This document shows, one piece after another, positions 1 through 7,951 of a stretch of DNA of 64,000 nt. Source of the DNA: Bifidobacterium breve DSM 20213 = JCM 1192 (GTDB lineage Bacteria > Actinomycetota > Actinomycetes > Actinomycetales > Bifidobacteriaceae); NCBI RefSeq assembly GCF_001025175.1, contig NZ_AP012324.1, positions 62,001 through 126,000 on the forward strand, given 5' to 3'. Position 1 is the stretch's first letter. Each line of letters begins with the position of its first letter. Under the pieces are notes generated by a model. It was not told the origin of the DNA, ran no database searches, and saw nothing but the letters and a program-made list of their open reading frames with translations. Made by a program: the position numbers and the translations under genes.

Positions 1-154
1 GCGATGTCCGGCGTCCGGCGCTGATTGTGCCCTGTCCTCACAAATGAGGACGACGACCGCAGCCATGTCCCCATAACCGAGGATTGCGGGTGTTCGGCTC
101 TGCGGCGGCTCCCTATGGTGGCGTCCATAAGGACCAATCCCAGGGAGGGCAACG
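1..154. other. Upstream region of the first gene
   Basis: No gene can be assigned here. A short hairpin (TCCTCA / TGAGGA with a four-base loop) lies at 36-51. A strong purine-rich ribosome binding site (AGGGAGGG) sits at about 141-148, just before the ATG at 155. Whether bases 1-40 belong to a gene cut by the window edge cannot be told. Confidence 0.4.
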
Positions 155-1546
155 ATGGCAAGTGATACGGAATTATGGCGGGGAACTGATTACGGATGGT
201 GGCTGGCTGCGGACACGTCCGGTGCGGTCGGTGCCAGCCTGATCGCGTTCGCGGTGCCGCTGATGATGCTCGCCACGACAGGATCCTCTGCCGCCGCCAC
301 CACGACGGAAAGCATCTGCGTGGTGGTGCAGACGGTGCTGGGCCTTGCCGGCGGCGTGATTCAGGACCGGTATGATCGCCGTACGCTCATGCTGATCTGG
401 GGTGCGTCCGGTGTGATGCTCTCGGCGGTGGCGGCGGCAGCGGTGATGCTGTTCGGCAATGCGCCGAAGACGAGCGGTCATGGGGTTAACGGGGCAAACG
501 CTCCGGCATTCGGCGGACCGTATGCCCACGTGCTTCCGATCGCGCTGCTGTGTATCGTCGTGCTGTTTTCGGTGCGCGATGGCCTGTTGGAGAATACGTC
601 GAATGCCATGCTGCGTGGCGTGGTGCCGGATGAGCAGCTGCCGCACGCGATGGCGCTGAATGACGCCAGGGATTCGACGGTCACGCTGGCAGGCGGGCCG
701 TTGGGCGGTCTGCTGATGACCGTGGGACATGCGGTGCCGTTTCTGACCAGCGCGGTGCTAAGTGTGCTGGGCGTGGTGTCCGCATGGCGTATTCGCCGCT
801 ATTGGAAACGCGCAACTGTGGATGATAGCGGCCATTCAGGCAATGCCGATGATGCCGCCGATGATGCTATCGATGTTTCCGGTGCCATCACCGCTGCCCC
901 ACGCTGGCGCGACGCACTGGACGGCATGATCTGGCTGCTGTGCGACCGGTTCCAACGCCATCTCATCATCGCAGCGACCATGGTGACCGGTGCCAGCAAT
1001 GCCTTCCTACTGTTGACCGCGCTGGACATCTCCCAAGGTGGCAGCCAGCTGATATCCGCCGGATTCATCAACGCCGCCTCCGCCGTTGGCATGTTGCTGG
1101 GCGCACTGATGGCCTCGCAACTGGTCAACCGTGTACCCGGCGGCGTACTGGTGGGTGTGATGTTCGCCCTGCTCGCCGCAGGATTCACCGGTGCCGCGTT
1201 GGTGCCCTCCATGGTTGGCAAGGCCATATTTGTGGCCTGCTCGGTACTGGCATTGCCCGCGGGCAACGCGGTGCTTGGAGGCCTCAGCAATACCTTGGTG
1301 GGCAAGGACAAGCTCGGCCGCGTTGGAGCGGGCAGCATGGTGTTGCAGTACGGTGCCTATGGCGTGGCCGTGGCACTCGCCGGCTGGGGTATGCAGACCA
1401 TCGGCTACGGTCCGACCTGCCTGATTCTGGCCGCCGTGCTGGTAGCTGCCGCCGCTTACGCGCTGACGATGCGCAGCCTCATCACCCTGCCCACGCCGGG
1501 CCACTGGGCCGAGCATATCCAGCGCTGGGGCATCGCACAGTTCTGA
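155..1546 (+). CDS. MFS transporter, probable drug or metabolite exporter
   Basis: The 463-residue protein is almost entirely hydrophobic helices and looks like the MFS_3 (EntS-like) exporter family. A basic loop motif of the MFS type (QDRYDRR) follows the second helix at about residues 69-75, where the family signature is expected. A hydrophilic, Asp/Gly/Ala-rich loop (about residues 220-245) separates the two six-helix halves, as is usual. The ATG at 155 has a strong ribosome binding site. The substrate cannot be predicted. The next gene is convergent, so this is probably a single-gene unit. Confidence 0.85.
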   Translation: MASDTELWRGTDYGWWLAADTSGAVGASLIAFAVPLMMLATTGSSAAATTTESICVVVQTVLGLAGGVIQDRYDRRTLMLIWGASGVMLSAVAAAAVMLFGNAPKTSGHGVNGANAPAFGGPYAHVLPIALLCIVVLFSVRDGLLENTSNAMLRGVVPDEQLPHAMALNDARDSTVTLAGGPLGGLLMTVGHAVPFLTSAVLSVLGVVSAWRIRRYWKRATVDDSGHSGNADDAADDAIDVSGAITAAPRWRDALDGMIWLLCDRFQRHLIIAATMVTGASNAFLLLTALDISQGGSQLISAGFINAASAVGMLLGALMASQLVNRVPGGVLVGVMFALLAAGFTGAALVPSMVGKAIFVACSVLALPAGNAVLGGLSNTLVGKDKLGRVGAGSMVLQYGAYGVAVALAGWGMQTIGYGPTCLILAAVLVAAAAYALTMRSLITLPTPGHWAEHIQRWGIAQF

Positions 1547-1578
1547 TAAAGGGCATCCGATACCGGGCATCCGACGAT

Positions 1579-1986
1579 TTACAGCGGTAGCAGATCACTC
1601 AGGTCGTCGCGCTCGCCGACCGCGCTGATGTGGCCGGCGTCCTTTTCCTCTGCCCACGTGGTGATGCCGCAGGCCAGTCGCAGCCAGACTTCCGGGTCCA
1701 GTTCGATGACGTCCGGCGGGGTCAGGTTATGCGGGTCCGATTCCGGGCCGTCCAGGATCTTGACCGCACCCCACGGCGCAACGCGCACCTCCACGCCGGG
1801 GCCGGGCGCGCGCCGCTCCAACAGGAACAGCGAGTAGCGCACAGCCATCGCCCATACCGGGCGCGGCAGAACGGGGGAGGTGGTCAGGCGATGTGGTGTG
1901 TTGTCGGCCAGTTCCAGGGCTGCGTCACGCCATTGCGCCAGCGCGTCACGCCCGCGTTTCAAGTCCTTTTCCAGAATTACAGCCAT
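1579..1986 (-). CDS. SCP2-like 'sterol carrier family' protein
   Basis: A 135-residue soluble protein resembling the small actinobacterial proteins annotated as sterol carrier family. The recognisable stretch is RVAPWGAVKILDGPESDPHN, followed by PPDVIELDPEVWLRLACG and a C-terminal GERDDLSDLLPL, which is typical of that family. The frame is open further upstream to 2100, but the ATG at 1986 is preceded by AAGGA at a good distance and gives the family's usual length, so it was preferred. The biochemical role of these proteins in bacteria is not established. It is convergent with the MFS gene and divergent from glycogen phosphorylase. Confidence 0.75.
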   Translation of the reverse strand: MAVILEKDLKRGRDALAQWRDAALELADNTPHRLTTSPVLPRPVWAMAVRYSLFLLERRAPGPGVEVRVAPWGAVKILDGPESDPHNLTPPDVIELDPEVWLRLACGITTWAEEKDAGHISAVGERDDLSDLLPL

Positions 1987-2204
1987 GCGTTCTATCCTTG
2001 CACTGAGCCACGAAAGACGGCATTGTGCAAACGATGGCATACTGTGGGATGCGGAATGATAAGACATGTGATACTCTCTGACTGAGAACGTATGCAACAA
2101 CTTTCTGCCAACGCTGTTACAGAGAGTTCATGCACACGTTTATGCGACGATACCAATCGCGCGGCATAATAAGCACGGGCACTTATCCCGGAAGGAAAGT
2201 CAGA

Positions 2205-4652
2205 ATGACCGAAATTACCGCACCGAAGTCTCCCGTTACGGCGGAACAGTTCGCCGACGAGATTCGTGAACAACTGAAATACACCCAAAACGTCACCGCC
2301 GAGCAGGCCACTGCCGCCGACGTGTACGTCGCCGTCTCCAAGGCCGTGCGCAACCACCTCGCCGATTCTTGGTTCAAGACCCAGGCCGACACCGTCAACG
2401 GCAACACCAAGGCCGTCGGCTACCTGTCCGCCGAGTTCTTGATGGGCAAGCAGCTGGAGAACGCACTGCTGAACGCTGGCCTGACCGACCAGTTCGACAA
2501 GGCTGTGGAAGCCCTTGGCTTCAAGCCGAAGGACATCGTGGACGCCGAATACGAGCCGGGCCTTGGCAACGGTGGCCTTGGTCGTCTGGCCGCCTGCTTC
2601 ATCGACTCTCTCGCCTCCCTCGGTGTGCCGGCCTTCGGTTACGGCATCCAGTACAAGTACGGCATCTTCAAGCAGAAGTTCGACGAGAACGGCAAGCAGG
2701 TTGAGACCCCGGATTACTGGCTGGCCAACGAAGAGCCGTGGGGTCACACCGACTACAACCGTGACCAGAAGGTCTCCTTCGGTGGCAAGGTCGTCGAAAA
2801 CGCCGACGGCACCAAGACCTGGGAACCGGCCTGGTCCGTGCGCGCCGTGCCGGTGGACTACATGGTTCCCGGCTACAAGTCCCAGCGTGTGAACACCCTG
2901 CGCCTGTGGACCGCCAAGAGCTACGACGAGTTCGATCTGCTCGCCTTCAACCGTTCCGAGTACATGGACGCCGTGGCCCCGCAGGTCAAGGCCGAGAACA
3001 TCTCCAAGATTCTCTACCCGGAAGACTCCACCAAGGTCGGTAAGGAACTGCGCCTCGAGCAGCAGTACTTCTTCGTCTCCGCCTCCCTGCACGACGCCAT
3101 CCGCGTCTTCTACCCGGGCCAGGACAAGCCGGACCTGACGACCTTCCCGAACAAGATCGTCTTCCAGCTCAACGACACCCATCCGGTGATCGGCATCCCC
3201 GAGCTCATGCGCATCCTCATCGATGAGTACGGCTACGACTGGGATACCGCGTGGTCCATCACCACCAAGACCTTCAACTACACCTGCCACACCCTGCTGC
3301 CGGAGGCCCTTGAGGTCTGGCCGGCCAGCCTGATCGGCGAGCTGCTGCCGCGTCACCTCGAGATTATCGAGAAGATCAACGCGCAGTTCGAGGCCGAGCT
3401 CAAGGCCAAGGGCGTTGCCGCCGACACCATCAAGGACATGGCCATCTACACTGGCGACGCCGTGCGCATGGCTTACCTGGCCACCTACGGTGGCTCCCAC
3501 GTCAACGGCGTTGCCGAGCTGCACTCCCAGCTGTTGAAGGACGTTACCCTGAAGAACTTCTCCGACGTCTACCCGGACAAGTTCACCAACGTGACCAACG
3601 GCGTGACCCCGCGTCGCTTCGTCAAGCTCGCCAACCCGCGCCTGTCCGACCTCATCACCGAGGGCCTGGGCACCGACAAGTGGGTGAGCGACCTCGAACT
3701 GCTCAAAGGCCTCGAACCGCTTGCCGCCGATGACGAATTCGTCAAGAAGTTCGCCGCCGTCAAGAAGGCCAACAAGCACGCATTCGTGGGCTTCGCCAAG
3801 GACCACTACGGCATCGATATCGACGAGAACACCCTGTTCAACACCATGGTCAAGCGTCTGCACGAGTACAAGCGCCAGTCTCTGAAGATTCTCGCCGTAA
3901 TCTCCACCTACGCCGACATCAAGTCCGGTAAGGTCAAGGCCGAGGACATCACTCCGCGCACCGTGTTCTTCGGTGCCAAGGCCGCTCCGGGCTACTACCT
4001 GGCCAAGATGACCATCGAGCTGATCAACAACGTTTCCCGCGTGATCAGCAGCGATTCGGCCGTCAAGGGCAAGCTCGCCGTCCACATGCTGCCGAACTAC
4101 AACGTCGAGATGGCCCAGAACCTCATCCCGGCCACCGACCTTGACGAGCAGATCTCCCAGGCCGGCAAGGAAGCCTCCGGCACCGGCAACATGAAGTTCG
4201 CTCTCAACGGCGCCATGACCGTCGGCACCCTCGACGGCGCTAACGTCGAAATCCGTGAGCGCGTCGGCGCCGACAACTTCTTCCTCTTCGGCATGACGGT
4301 CGACGAGGTGGAAGCCCAGTACGCCAACGGCTACGATCCGGCCAAGTACTACGAGGCCGATCCGCGCCTGAAGCAGGCCATCGATCTGGTGGCCGACGGC
4401 ACCTTCTCCAACGGCGACCGCAACGCCTACTCCCCGCTCGTGGCTGACTGGCTGACCAAGGACTGGTTCATGACCTTGGCCGATTTCTCCGCCTACATGG
4501 GCATCCAGTCCGAGATCGAGGCCCTCTACGCCGACGAGCTCGAATGGAACCGCAAGGCCGTGCTCAACGTCGCCAACTCCGGCTACTTCAGCTCCGACCG
4601 CTCCATGGAGGACTACCTCGAGCGCATTTGGCACACCGCTCCGCTCGCGTGA
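2205..4652 (+). CDS. glgP: Glycogen/maltodextrin phosphorylase
   Basis: This 815-residue enzyme releases glucose-1-phosphate from glycogen or maltodextrins by phosphorolysis and is cytosolic. The diagnostic PLP-binding motif EASGTGNMKFALNGAMTVGT is present, with the cofactor lysine at about residue 664. The N-terminal half has the conserved AEFLMGKQLENAL and GLGNGGLGRLAACF blocks. The frame is open from an ATG at 2130, but the ATG at 2205 has GGAAGG just upstream and starts at the usual family position. Codon use is strongly biased (high C/G third positions), which suggests high expression. In bifidobacteria it mobilises storage polysaccharide. Confidence 0.95.
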   Translation: MTEITAPKSPVTAEQFADEIREQLKYTQNVTAEQATAADVYVAVSKAVRNHLADSWFKTQADTVNGNTKAVGYLSAEFLMGKQLENALLNAGLTDQFDKAVEALGFKPKDIVDAEYEPGLGNGGLGRLAACFIDSLASLGVPAFGYGIQYKYGIFKQKFDENGKQVETPDYWLANEEPWGHTDYNRDQKVSFGGKVVENADGTKTWEPAWSVRAVPVDYMVPGYKSQRVNTLRLWTAKSYDEFDLLAFNRSEYMDAVAPQVKAENISKILYPEDSTKVGKELRLEQQYFFVSASLHDAIRVFYPGQDKPDLTTFPNKIVFQLNDTHPVIGIPELMRILIDEYGYDWDTAWSITTKTFNYTCHTLLPEALEVWPASLIGELLPRHLEIIEKINAQFEAELKAKGVAADTIKDMAIYTGDAVRMAYLATYGGSHVNGVAELHSQLLKDVTLKNFSDVYPDKFTNVTNGVTPRRFVKLANPRLSDLITEGLGTDKWVSDLELLKGLEPLAADDEFVKKFAAVKKANKHAFVGFAKDHYGIDIDENTLFNTMVKRLHEYKRQSLKILAVISTYADIKSGKVKAEDITPRTVFFGAKAAPGYYLAKMTIELINNVSRVISSDSAVKGKLAVHMLPNYNVEMAQNLIPATDLDEQISQAGKEASGTGNMKFALNGAMTVGTLDGANVEIRERVGADNFFLFGMTVDEVEAQYANGYDPAKYYEADPRLKQAIDLVADGTFSNGDRNAYSPLVADWLTKDWFMTLADFSAYMGIQSEIEALYADELEWNRKAVLNVANSGYFSSDRSMEDYLERIWHTAPLA

Positions 4653-4756
4653 TTGCGGAGCGTCCTCGGCGTTGCTCCTCGGTCGACGTACCTTCGTACG
4701 CCTTTCCTCGGTGCGCCTTGAGGCCGCACGCGCAATCGCGCTCGCTCCGCTGGCTT

Positions 4757-4866
4757 GATACCTGGCTCCTGCTGGCGGGAGCTGGCTGGCAGAGCCAGAC
4801 CGAGGGTGGTTTTTCTGTGACCGCCCCCAGTCAGCTGTGCTGACAGCCCCCGCCAGCGGGGGCGAA
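4757..4866. repeat. Dispersed GGGGAG-type palindromic repeat
   Basis: Two nested imperfect palindromes built on GCTCCTGCTGGCGGGAGCTGG and GTCAGCTGTGCTGAC lie between the convergent glgP and the small membrane protein gene. Related copies are at 19785-19830, 20329-20375, 24388-24435, 33941-33983, 40654-40697, 45499-45599, 46596-46636 and 63937-63975. Most copies have a CTCCCCTCAGTC-like segment, a short GC-rich loop, then CAGCTCCCCT. It may act as a bidirectional terminator or may simply be a mobile palindromic repeat. Confidence 0.6.
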
Positions 4867-4883
4867 GATCTAGCTAAACGCCA

Positions 4884-4926
4884 AAGGGCCCTGCAACCAA
4901 CTTCATACGTTGGTTGCAGGGCCCTT
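4884..4926. terminator. Bidirectional terminator between glgP and the 4953-5177 gene
   Basis: A perfect 18-bp inverted repeat (arms 4884-4901 and 4909-4926, loop TTCATAC) sits between two convergent genes. The arms begin with AAGGGCCCTGCAACC. The position and stem length fit a shared rho-independent terminator, although the T-tract is short. Confidence 0.8.
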
Positions 4927-4952
4927 CGTGTGTTGAAAGACTGTGTGGGCTA

Positions 4953-5177
4953 TCAGGCCTCAGCCGGAGCCTCAACTGCAGGCTGCTCGCCGTCGGCCTC
5001 GTCCTCGGCCTTGTTCAGGCCCAAGTCAACCGGCGAGGAGCTGTTCTCCCACGGCTCCTCCCACGGATCATAATCCGGGTTCTGCTGCTTGTAGATGTAC
5101 AGGCCAACTACTGCTGCCAGTGCCGCGCCGAATAGCAGTGCGAAGAACTTCCAACCGTTAGAAGACTTGCTCTCCAT
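4953..5177 (-). CDS. Small single-pass membrane protein of unknown function
   Basis: A 74-residue protein with a short basic N-terminus, one membrane helix (about residues 10-28, FFALLFGAALAAVVGLYIY) and an acidic tail rich in Asp, Glu, Pro and Trp (DPWEEPWE). The ATG at 5177 is preceded by AGGAG at good spacing, and a strong terminator follows the gene. I recognise no named family, though similar small acidic-tailed membrane proteins occur in actinobacteria. The tail would face the cytoplasm if the positive-inside rule places the N-terminus outside, or the cell surface in the reverse case. Confidence 0.7.
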   Translation of the reverse strand: MESKSSNGWKFFALLFGAALAAVVGLYIYKQQNPDYDPWEEPWENSSSPVDLGLNKAEDEADGEQPAVEAPAEA

Positions 5178-5342
5178 GACGGCTCCTTTCTGTGAGGACA
5201 TCTGGTCGGTATGCCCATTCAAACCGACTCTGCACCCCATTCTATGCCGTCGTTTGTGACGATTGGGTGGGGAACACCTATCGCATGTATTGCTCATGGC
5301 ATAGTAGCTCCGAGCATCCGGCGCGTTGGATACAGTGGGCAC

Positions 5343-6083
5343 ATGCATATGCCCACCAAACAAGAAATCCGTTACCAATGGGAGCGTGGCGGCCCGGTGA
5401 TGACCTGGGCGCTGATTGCCGCATGCACAGCAGTATGGCTGGTGGAGGTACTGCTGGGTTTCTTGTCGCCGACGTTGCAGAACTGGCTGATCTACCGTGG
5501 CATGTTGGCACCAGCCACAATGTTGGCTGAACCGTGGGCCATCGTCACCTCGATGTTTCTCCATGCGCCCAACTCAATACTGCACATCCTGTTCAACATG
5601 ATTGCGCTGTATTCGGTCGGCCCGGTGCTGGAACGGCTCATCGGTCACTGGCGATTCCTCGGGCTGTACATGATTTCCGGCCTTGGTGGCGCGCTGGGCA
5701 TGATGGTGTGGGCTGTCGTGGCCCCTGGCGGCCAAAGCTGGCAAACGGCCGCCTACGGGGCTTCAGGGGCGTTGTTCGGCTTGTTCGCCGCATTGCTGGT
5801 GGTATATCGCCGCATCGGGGCGGATATCCGTTCGATGCTGATATGGATGGCGGTGAACTTTGCGCTGCCGTTTGTGGTTGGCGGTGTGGCTTGGCAGGCG
5901 CATGTCGGTGGCTTTGTGGTGGGTGGCTTGCTGACATGGCTGCTGATCGGCGGCATCCGGCCTTGGCGAGGCAAAAGCCTTGCCTGGCGTATGCAGGTGT
6001 ATGGCTGGTCGGTGACCGTGTTGGTCATCGCGCTTATCGTGGCGTGCAATTTTGCCAATCCATATGGCTGGATGTGGCACTGA
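5343..6083 (+). CDS. Rhomboid family intramembrane serine protease
   Basis: A 246-residue polytopic membrane protein with the rhomboid signature. The catalytic serine lies in YGASGALFG (Ser141) and the catalytic histidine in AWQAHVGGFVVG (His187). The HAPNSILHILFNMIALY loop and helix correspond to the conserved HxxxxHxxxN region. The frame is open from 5211, but the ATG at 5343 (or 5349) fits the family. There is no ribosome binding site, and a -10-like hexamer TACAGT lies at 5331-5336, six bases before the ATG, so the transcript may be leaderless. Substrates are unknown. Confidence 0.88.
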   Translation: MHMPTKQEIRYQWERGGPVMTWALIAACTAVWLVEVLLGFLSPTLQNWLIYRGMLAPATMLAEPWAIVTSMFLHAPNSILHILFNMIALYSVGPVLERLIGHWRFLGLYMISGLGGALGMMVWAVVAPGGQSWQTAAYGASGALFGLFAALLVVYRRIGADIRSMLIWMAVNFALPFVVGGVAWQAHVGGFVVGGLLTWLLIGGIRPWRGKSLAWRMQVYGWSVTVLVIALIVACNFANPYGWMWH

Positions 6084-6125
6084 TACCGTTGTGGATTCCT
6101 CCGGGGCAGTGTCCGATCATCTTGT

Positions 6126-6434
6126 CGACTTGTGCACAACTGTGCATGAAAGTGCATAAGACGGTGGATAACTTATGTGGATAAGTTGGCCATAATCCCG
6201 TAATTCAAGGGATATGTCTGTGGATAACTTAGGAAAGAGATGCGATGTTATCCAATGATTTCCCGCCTCGGCAACCGTTTGTGCACCGGTTATGCACCAA
6301 AAAGAGCCTGTTATCCACTAGTTATCCACTATGTTTTCCACATTCTGTGGAAAACTACACGCGTGTAATTCATCCACAGCAGGTGGATAACAATGTGGAT
6401 AACTAGTGGATAACCGGTGGATAGTTGTGGGTAA
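6126..6434. other. DnaA-box cluster, origin-like (oriC or DnaA titration site)
   Basis: The gene-free gap 6084-6612 carries at least ten copies of, or near-matches to, the DnaA box TTATCCACA on both strands. Exact copies (as TGTGGATAA) lie at 6176-6184, 6219-6227 and 6394-6402. One-mismatch copies lie at 6163-6171, 6311-6319, 6322-6330, 6334-6342, 6346-6354, 6382-6390 and 6405-6413, with weaker ones at 6248, 6290, 6416 and 6426. The stretch is visibly richer in A+T than its surroundings. This is the arrangement of a chromosomal origin, but dnaA and dnaN are not in the window, so a secondary DnaA-binding locus is equally possible. Confidence 0.75.
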
Positions 6435-6548
6435 GTGACTGCGCGAGGGCGAAGGAGGCCGGAGCGGCGGCAATTGCCATAATGGAACAACAATGTGCCG
6501 TACGCCGGATCTGCTGACAAAGGCGGCTCGGCACCCGTCGCAAGACAA

Positions 6549-6590
6549 AAACGCAAAAAGCCGGCCCTGCTCGCAAGCAGAACCGGCTTT
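6549..6590 (-). terminator. Rho-independent terminator of crgA
   Basis: Read on the minus strand, a hairpin with stem AAAGCCGG/CCGGCTTT (6557-6564 and 6583-6590) and an inner CTGCT/AGCAG stem is followed by a T-rich tract. It starts 23 bases after the crgA stop codon. Confidence 0.8.
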
Positions 6591-6612
6591 CGTAATAAGA
6601 CGATAGGCGAAC

Positions 6613-7074
6613 TCAGCGCCAGCCCATAGTCATCAGGAAGCCAATCATAATCAGGGCGAAACCGATGGCAAGGTTCCAAGCGCCGATATTCGGAATCGGC
6701 CAGGAACCGGACGGGGAAAGGTAGTACACCACGCACCAAATCAGGCCAATGATCATCAATGCGCAGAATACCGGAACAAACCAACGCGGGTTGGACTTGG
6801 TGCCCTTGATGGTCTCCTCAACGCGCTTGGTGTTCTCCGCCTGACGGCTCATCATGCGCTGCATCTGCGGGGTCAGCGTGGCCTTGTCGGCAGTGGCGTT
6901 CAGGACAGCTTCGACCTTCTCCATGTCAACGCCGTAGTTCTCATCCTCTGCAGCGGTCTCGTCCGCAGCGTTCTCGGACTTGGCGGCATCGTCCGTGGCG
7001 GCCTCAGATGAGGTCTCGCCCTGCCAGTCCTTCTGGTCGTTCGAGTCGGTTTCGTGCAGCTCTTCGTCAGCCAT
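6613..7074 (-). CDS. crgA: Cell division (septation) protein CrgA
   Basis: A 153-residue protein with a long acidic N-terminus (about 95 residues) and a CrgA domain with two membrane helices. The family signature SNPRWFVPVFCALMIIGLIW is present, with PIPNIGAWNLAIGF leading into the second helix and a final GWR. In actinobacteria CrgA localises to the septum and interacts with FtsZ-ring and wall-synthesis proteins. Starts at 7089 and 7080 are also possible, but the GGAG at about 7085 is best spaced for the ATG at 7074. The N-terminal extension is longer than in Mycobacterium, where the protein is about 93 residues. It lies at the head of the conserved crgA-pknB-fhaA neighbourhood. Confidence 0.9.
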   Translation of the reverse strand: MADEELHETDSNDQKDWQGETSSEAATDDAAKSENAADETAAEDENYGVDMEKVEAVLNATADKATLTPQMQRMMSRQAENTKRVEETIKGTKSNPRWFVPVFCALMIIGLIWCVVYYLSPSGSWPIPNIGAWNLAIGFALIMIGFLMTMGWR

Positions 7075-7162
7075 CAGCATAGTCTCCATTCAGTAGGCTA
7101 AAAGTCATAATAGTGGCTACACTCGAAACCAGTAAACTCGCCGCGTATAAAGATGGGAAATC

Positions 7163-7951
7163 ATGTCCAGGCACGTAGGCAAACACAGCACGAAGCGCTC
7201 TCTGCTGGGAGGCGTTGCGGTGTTCGTCGTCGTCGCTCTGACTGGTTTTCTGCTGAGCACCAACGTACGCGTGAACCGTACGGCGACCGTTACCAATGAC
7301 ACGGCAGATCTGGTGGAACAGGGCGTCAGCGAGGTCAACCAACTGCAGAATGACGTGAACGATTTGCAGCGGCAGGTGACCAATCTCACCGATGTGCTGG
7401 GTTCCGGCGACCGGAATGCCGGCGATCAAAGCAGCCAGGGAGACAGCAGCGACAACAGCCTTATGATGCCCGAGCTGGAGGGCGCTGGTGTTACCGTAAC
7501 CCTCAACGATTCGCCGTTGTGGGAAACCGCAGTCAACAACAGCGGTTCGACCACCAACATCAACGATTACGTGATTCATCAGCAGGATGTGGAATCCGTG
7601 GTGAACGCGCTGTGGGCGGGCGGCGCCGAGGCGATGATGATTATGGATCAGCGCGTGCTGTTCAATTCGGCCGTAATCTGTTCCGGCAACGTGCTGTCCA
7701 TACATGGTAAGAAATACGCGCCGCCATTCACCATCTCGGCCATCGGGGATCAGGCCTCCATGCGCAAGGCGCTGAACGATTCCGAAGCCATCACCATTCT
7801 TAAGCAATATGTGACCGCATTCGGCATCGGCTACAAAGTGGAGAACAAGGACGATCTTAATTTTCCGTCCACCGCGGCCTTGCTGCAGCAGCTGAAATAT
7901 GCCACGGTGAATGAGACGCAGTCCAAGGACGAGGAGAACACCCAACAATGA
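7163..7951 (+). CDS. DUF881 family membrane-anchored protein
   Basis: A 262-residue protein with an N-terminal membrane anchor (about residues 12-32), a heptad-rich coiled-coil stretch (NQLQNDVNDLQRQVTNLTDV) and a DUF881 domain. The conserved GAGVTVTLNDSP, NDYVIHQQDVESVVNALW and GGAEAMMIMDQRV blocks identify the family. The equivalent gene in Mycobacterium (Rv0012) lies at the same place in this locus. Its role is unknown, but the location suggests a link to division or envelope biology. Its stop overlaps the start of the sortase gene by four bases, so the two are translationally coupled. Confidence 0.85.
   Translation: MSRHVGKHSTKRSLLGGVAVFVVVALTGFLLSTNVRVNRTATVTNDTADLVEQGVSEVNQLQNDVNDLQRQVTNLTDVLGSGDRNAGDQSSQGDSSDNSLMMPELEGAGVTVTLNDSPLWETAVNNSGSTTNINDYVIHQQDVESVVNALWAGGAEAMMIMDQRVLFNSAVICSGNVLSIHGKKYAPPFTISAIGDQASMRKALNDSEAITILKQYVTAFGIGYKVENKDDLNFPSTAALLQQLKYATVNETQSKDEENTQQ

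Noticed and set aside
1992..4634. An 880-codon open frame on the minus strand opposite glycogen phosphorylase
   Set aside because: It is a shadow of the strongly biased codons of glgP. Its translation is Val/Gly/Leu/Asp-rich without any recognised domain.
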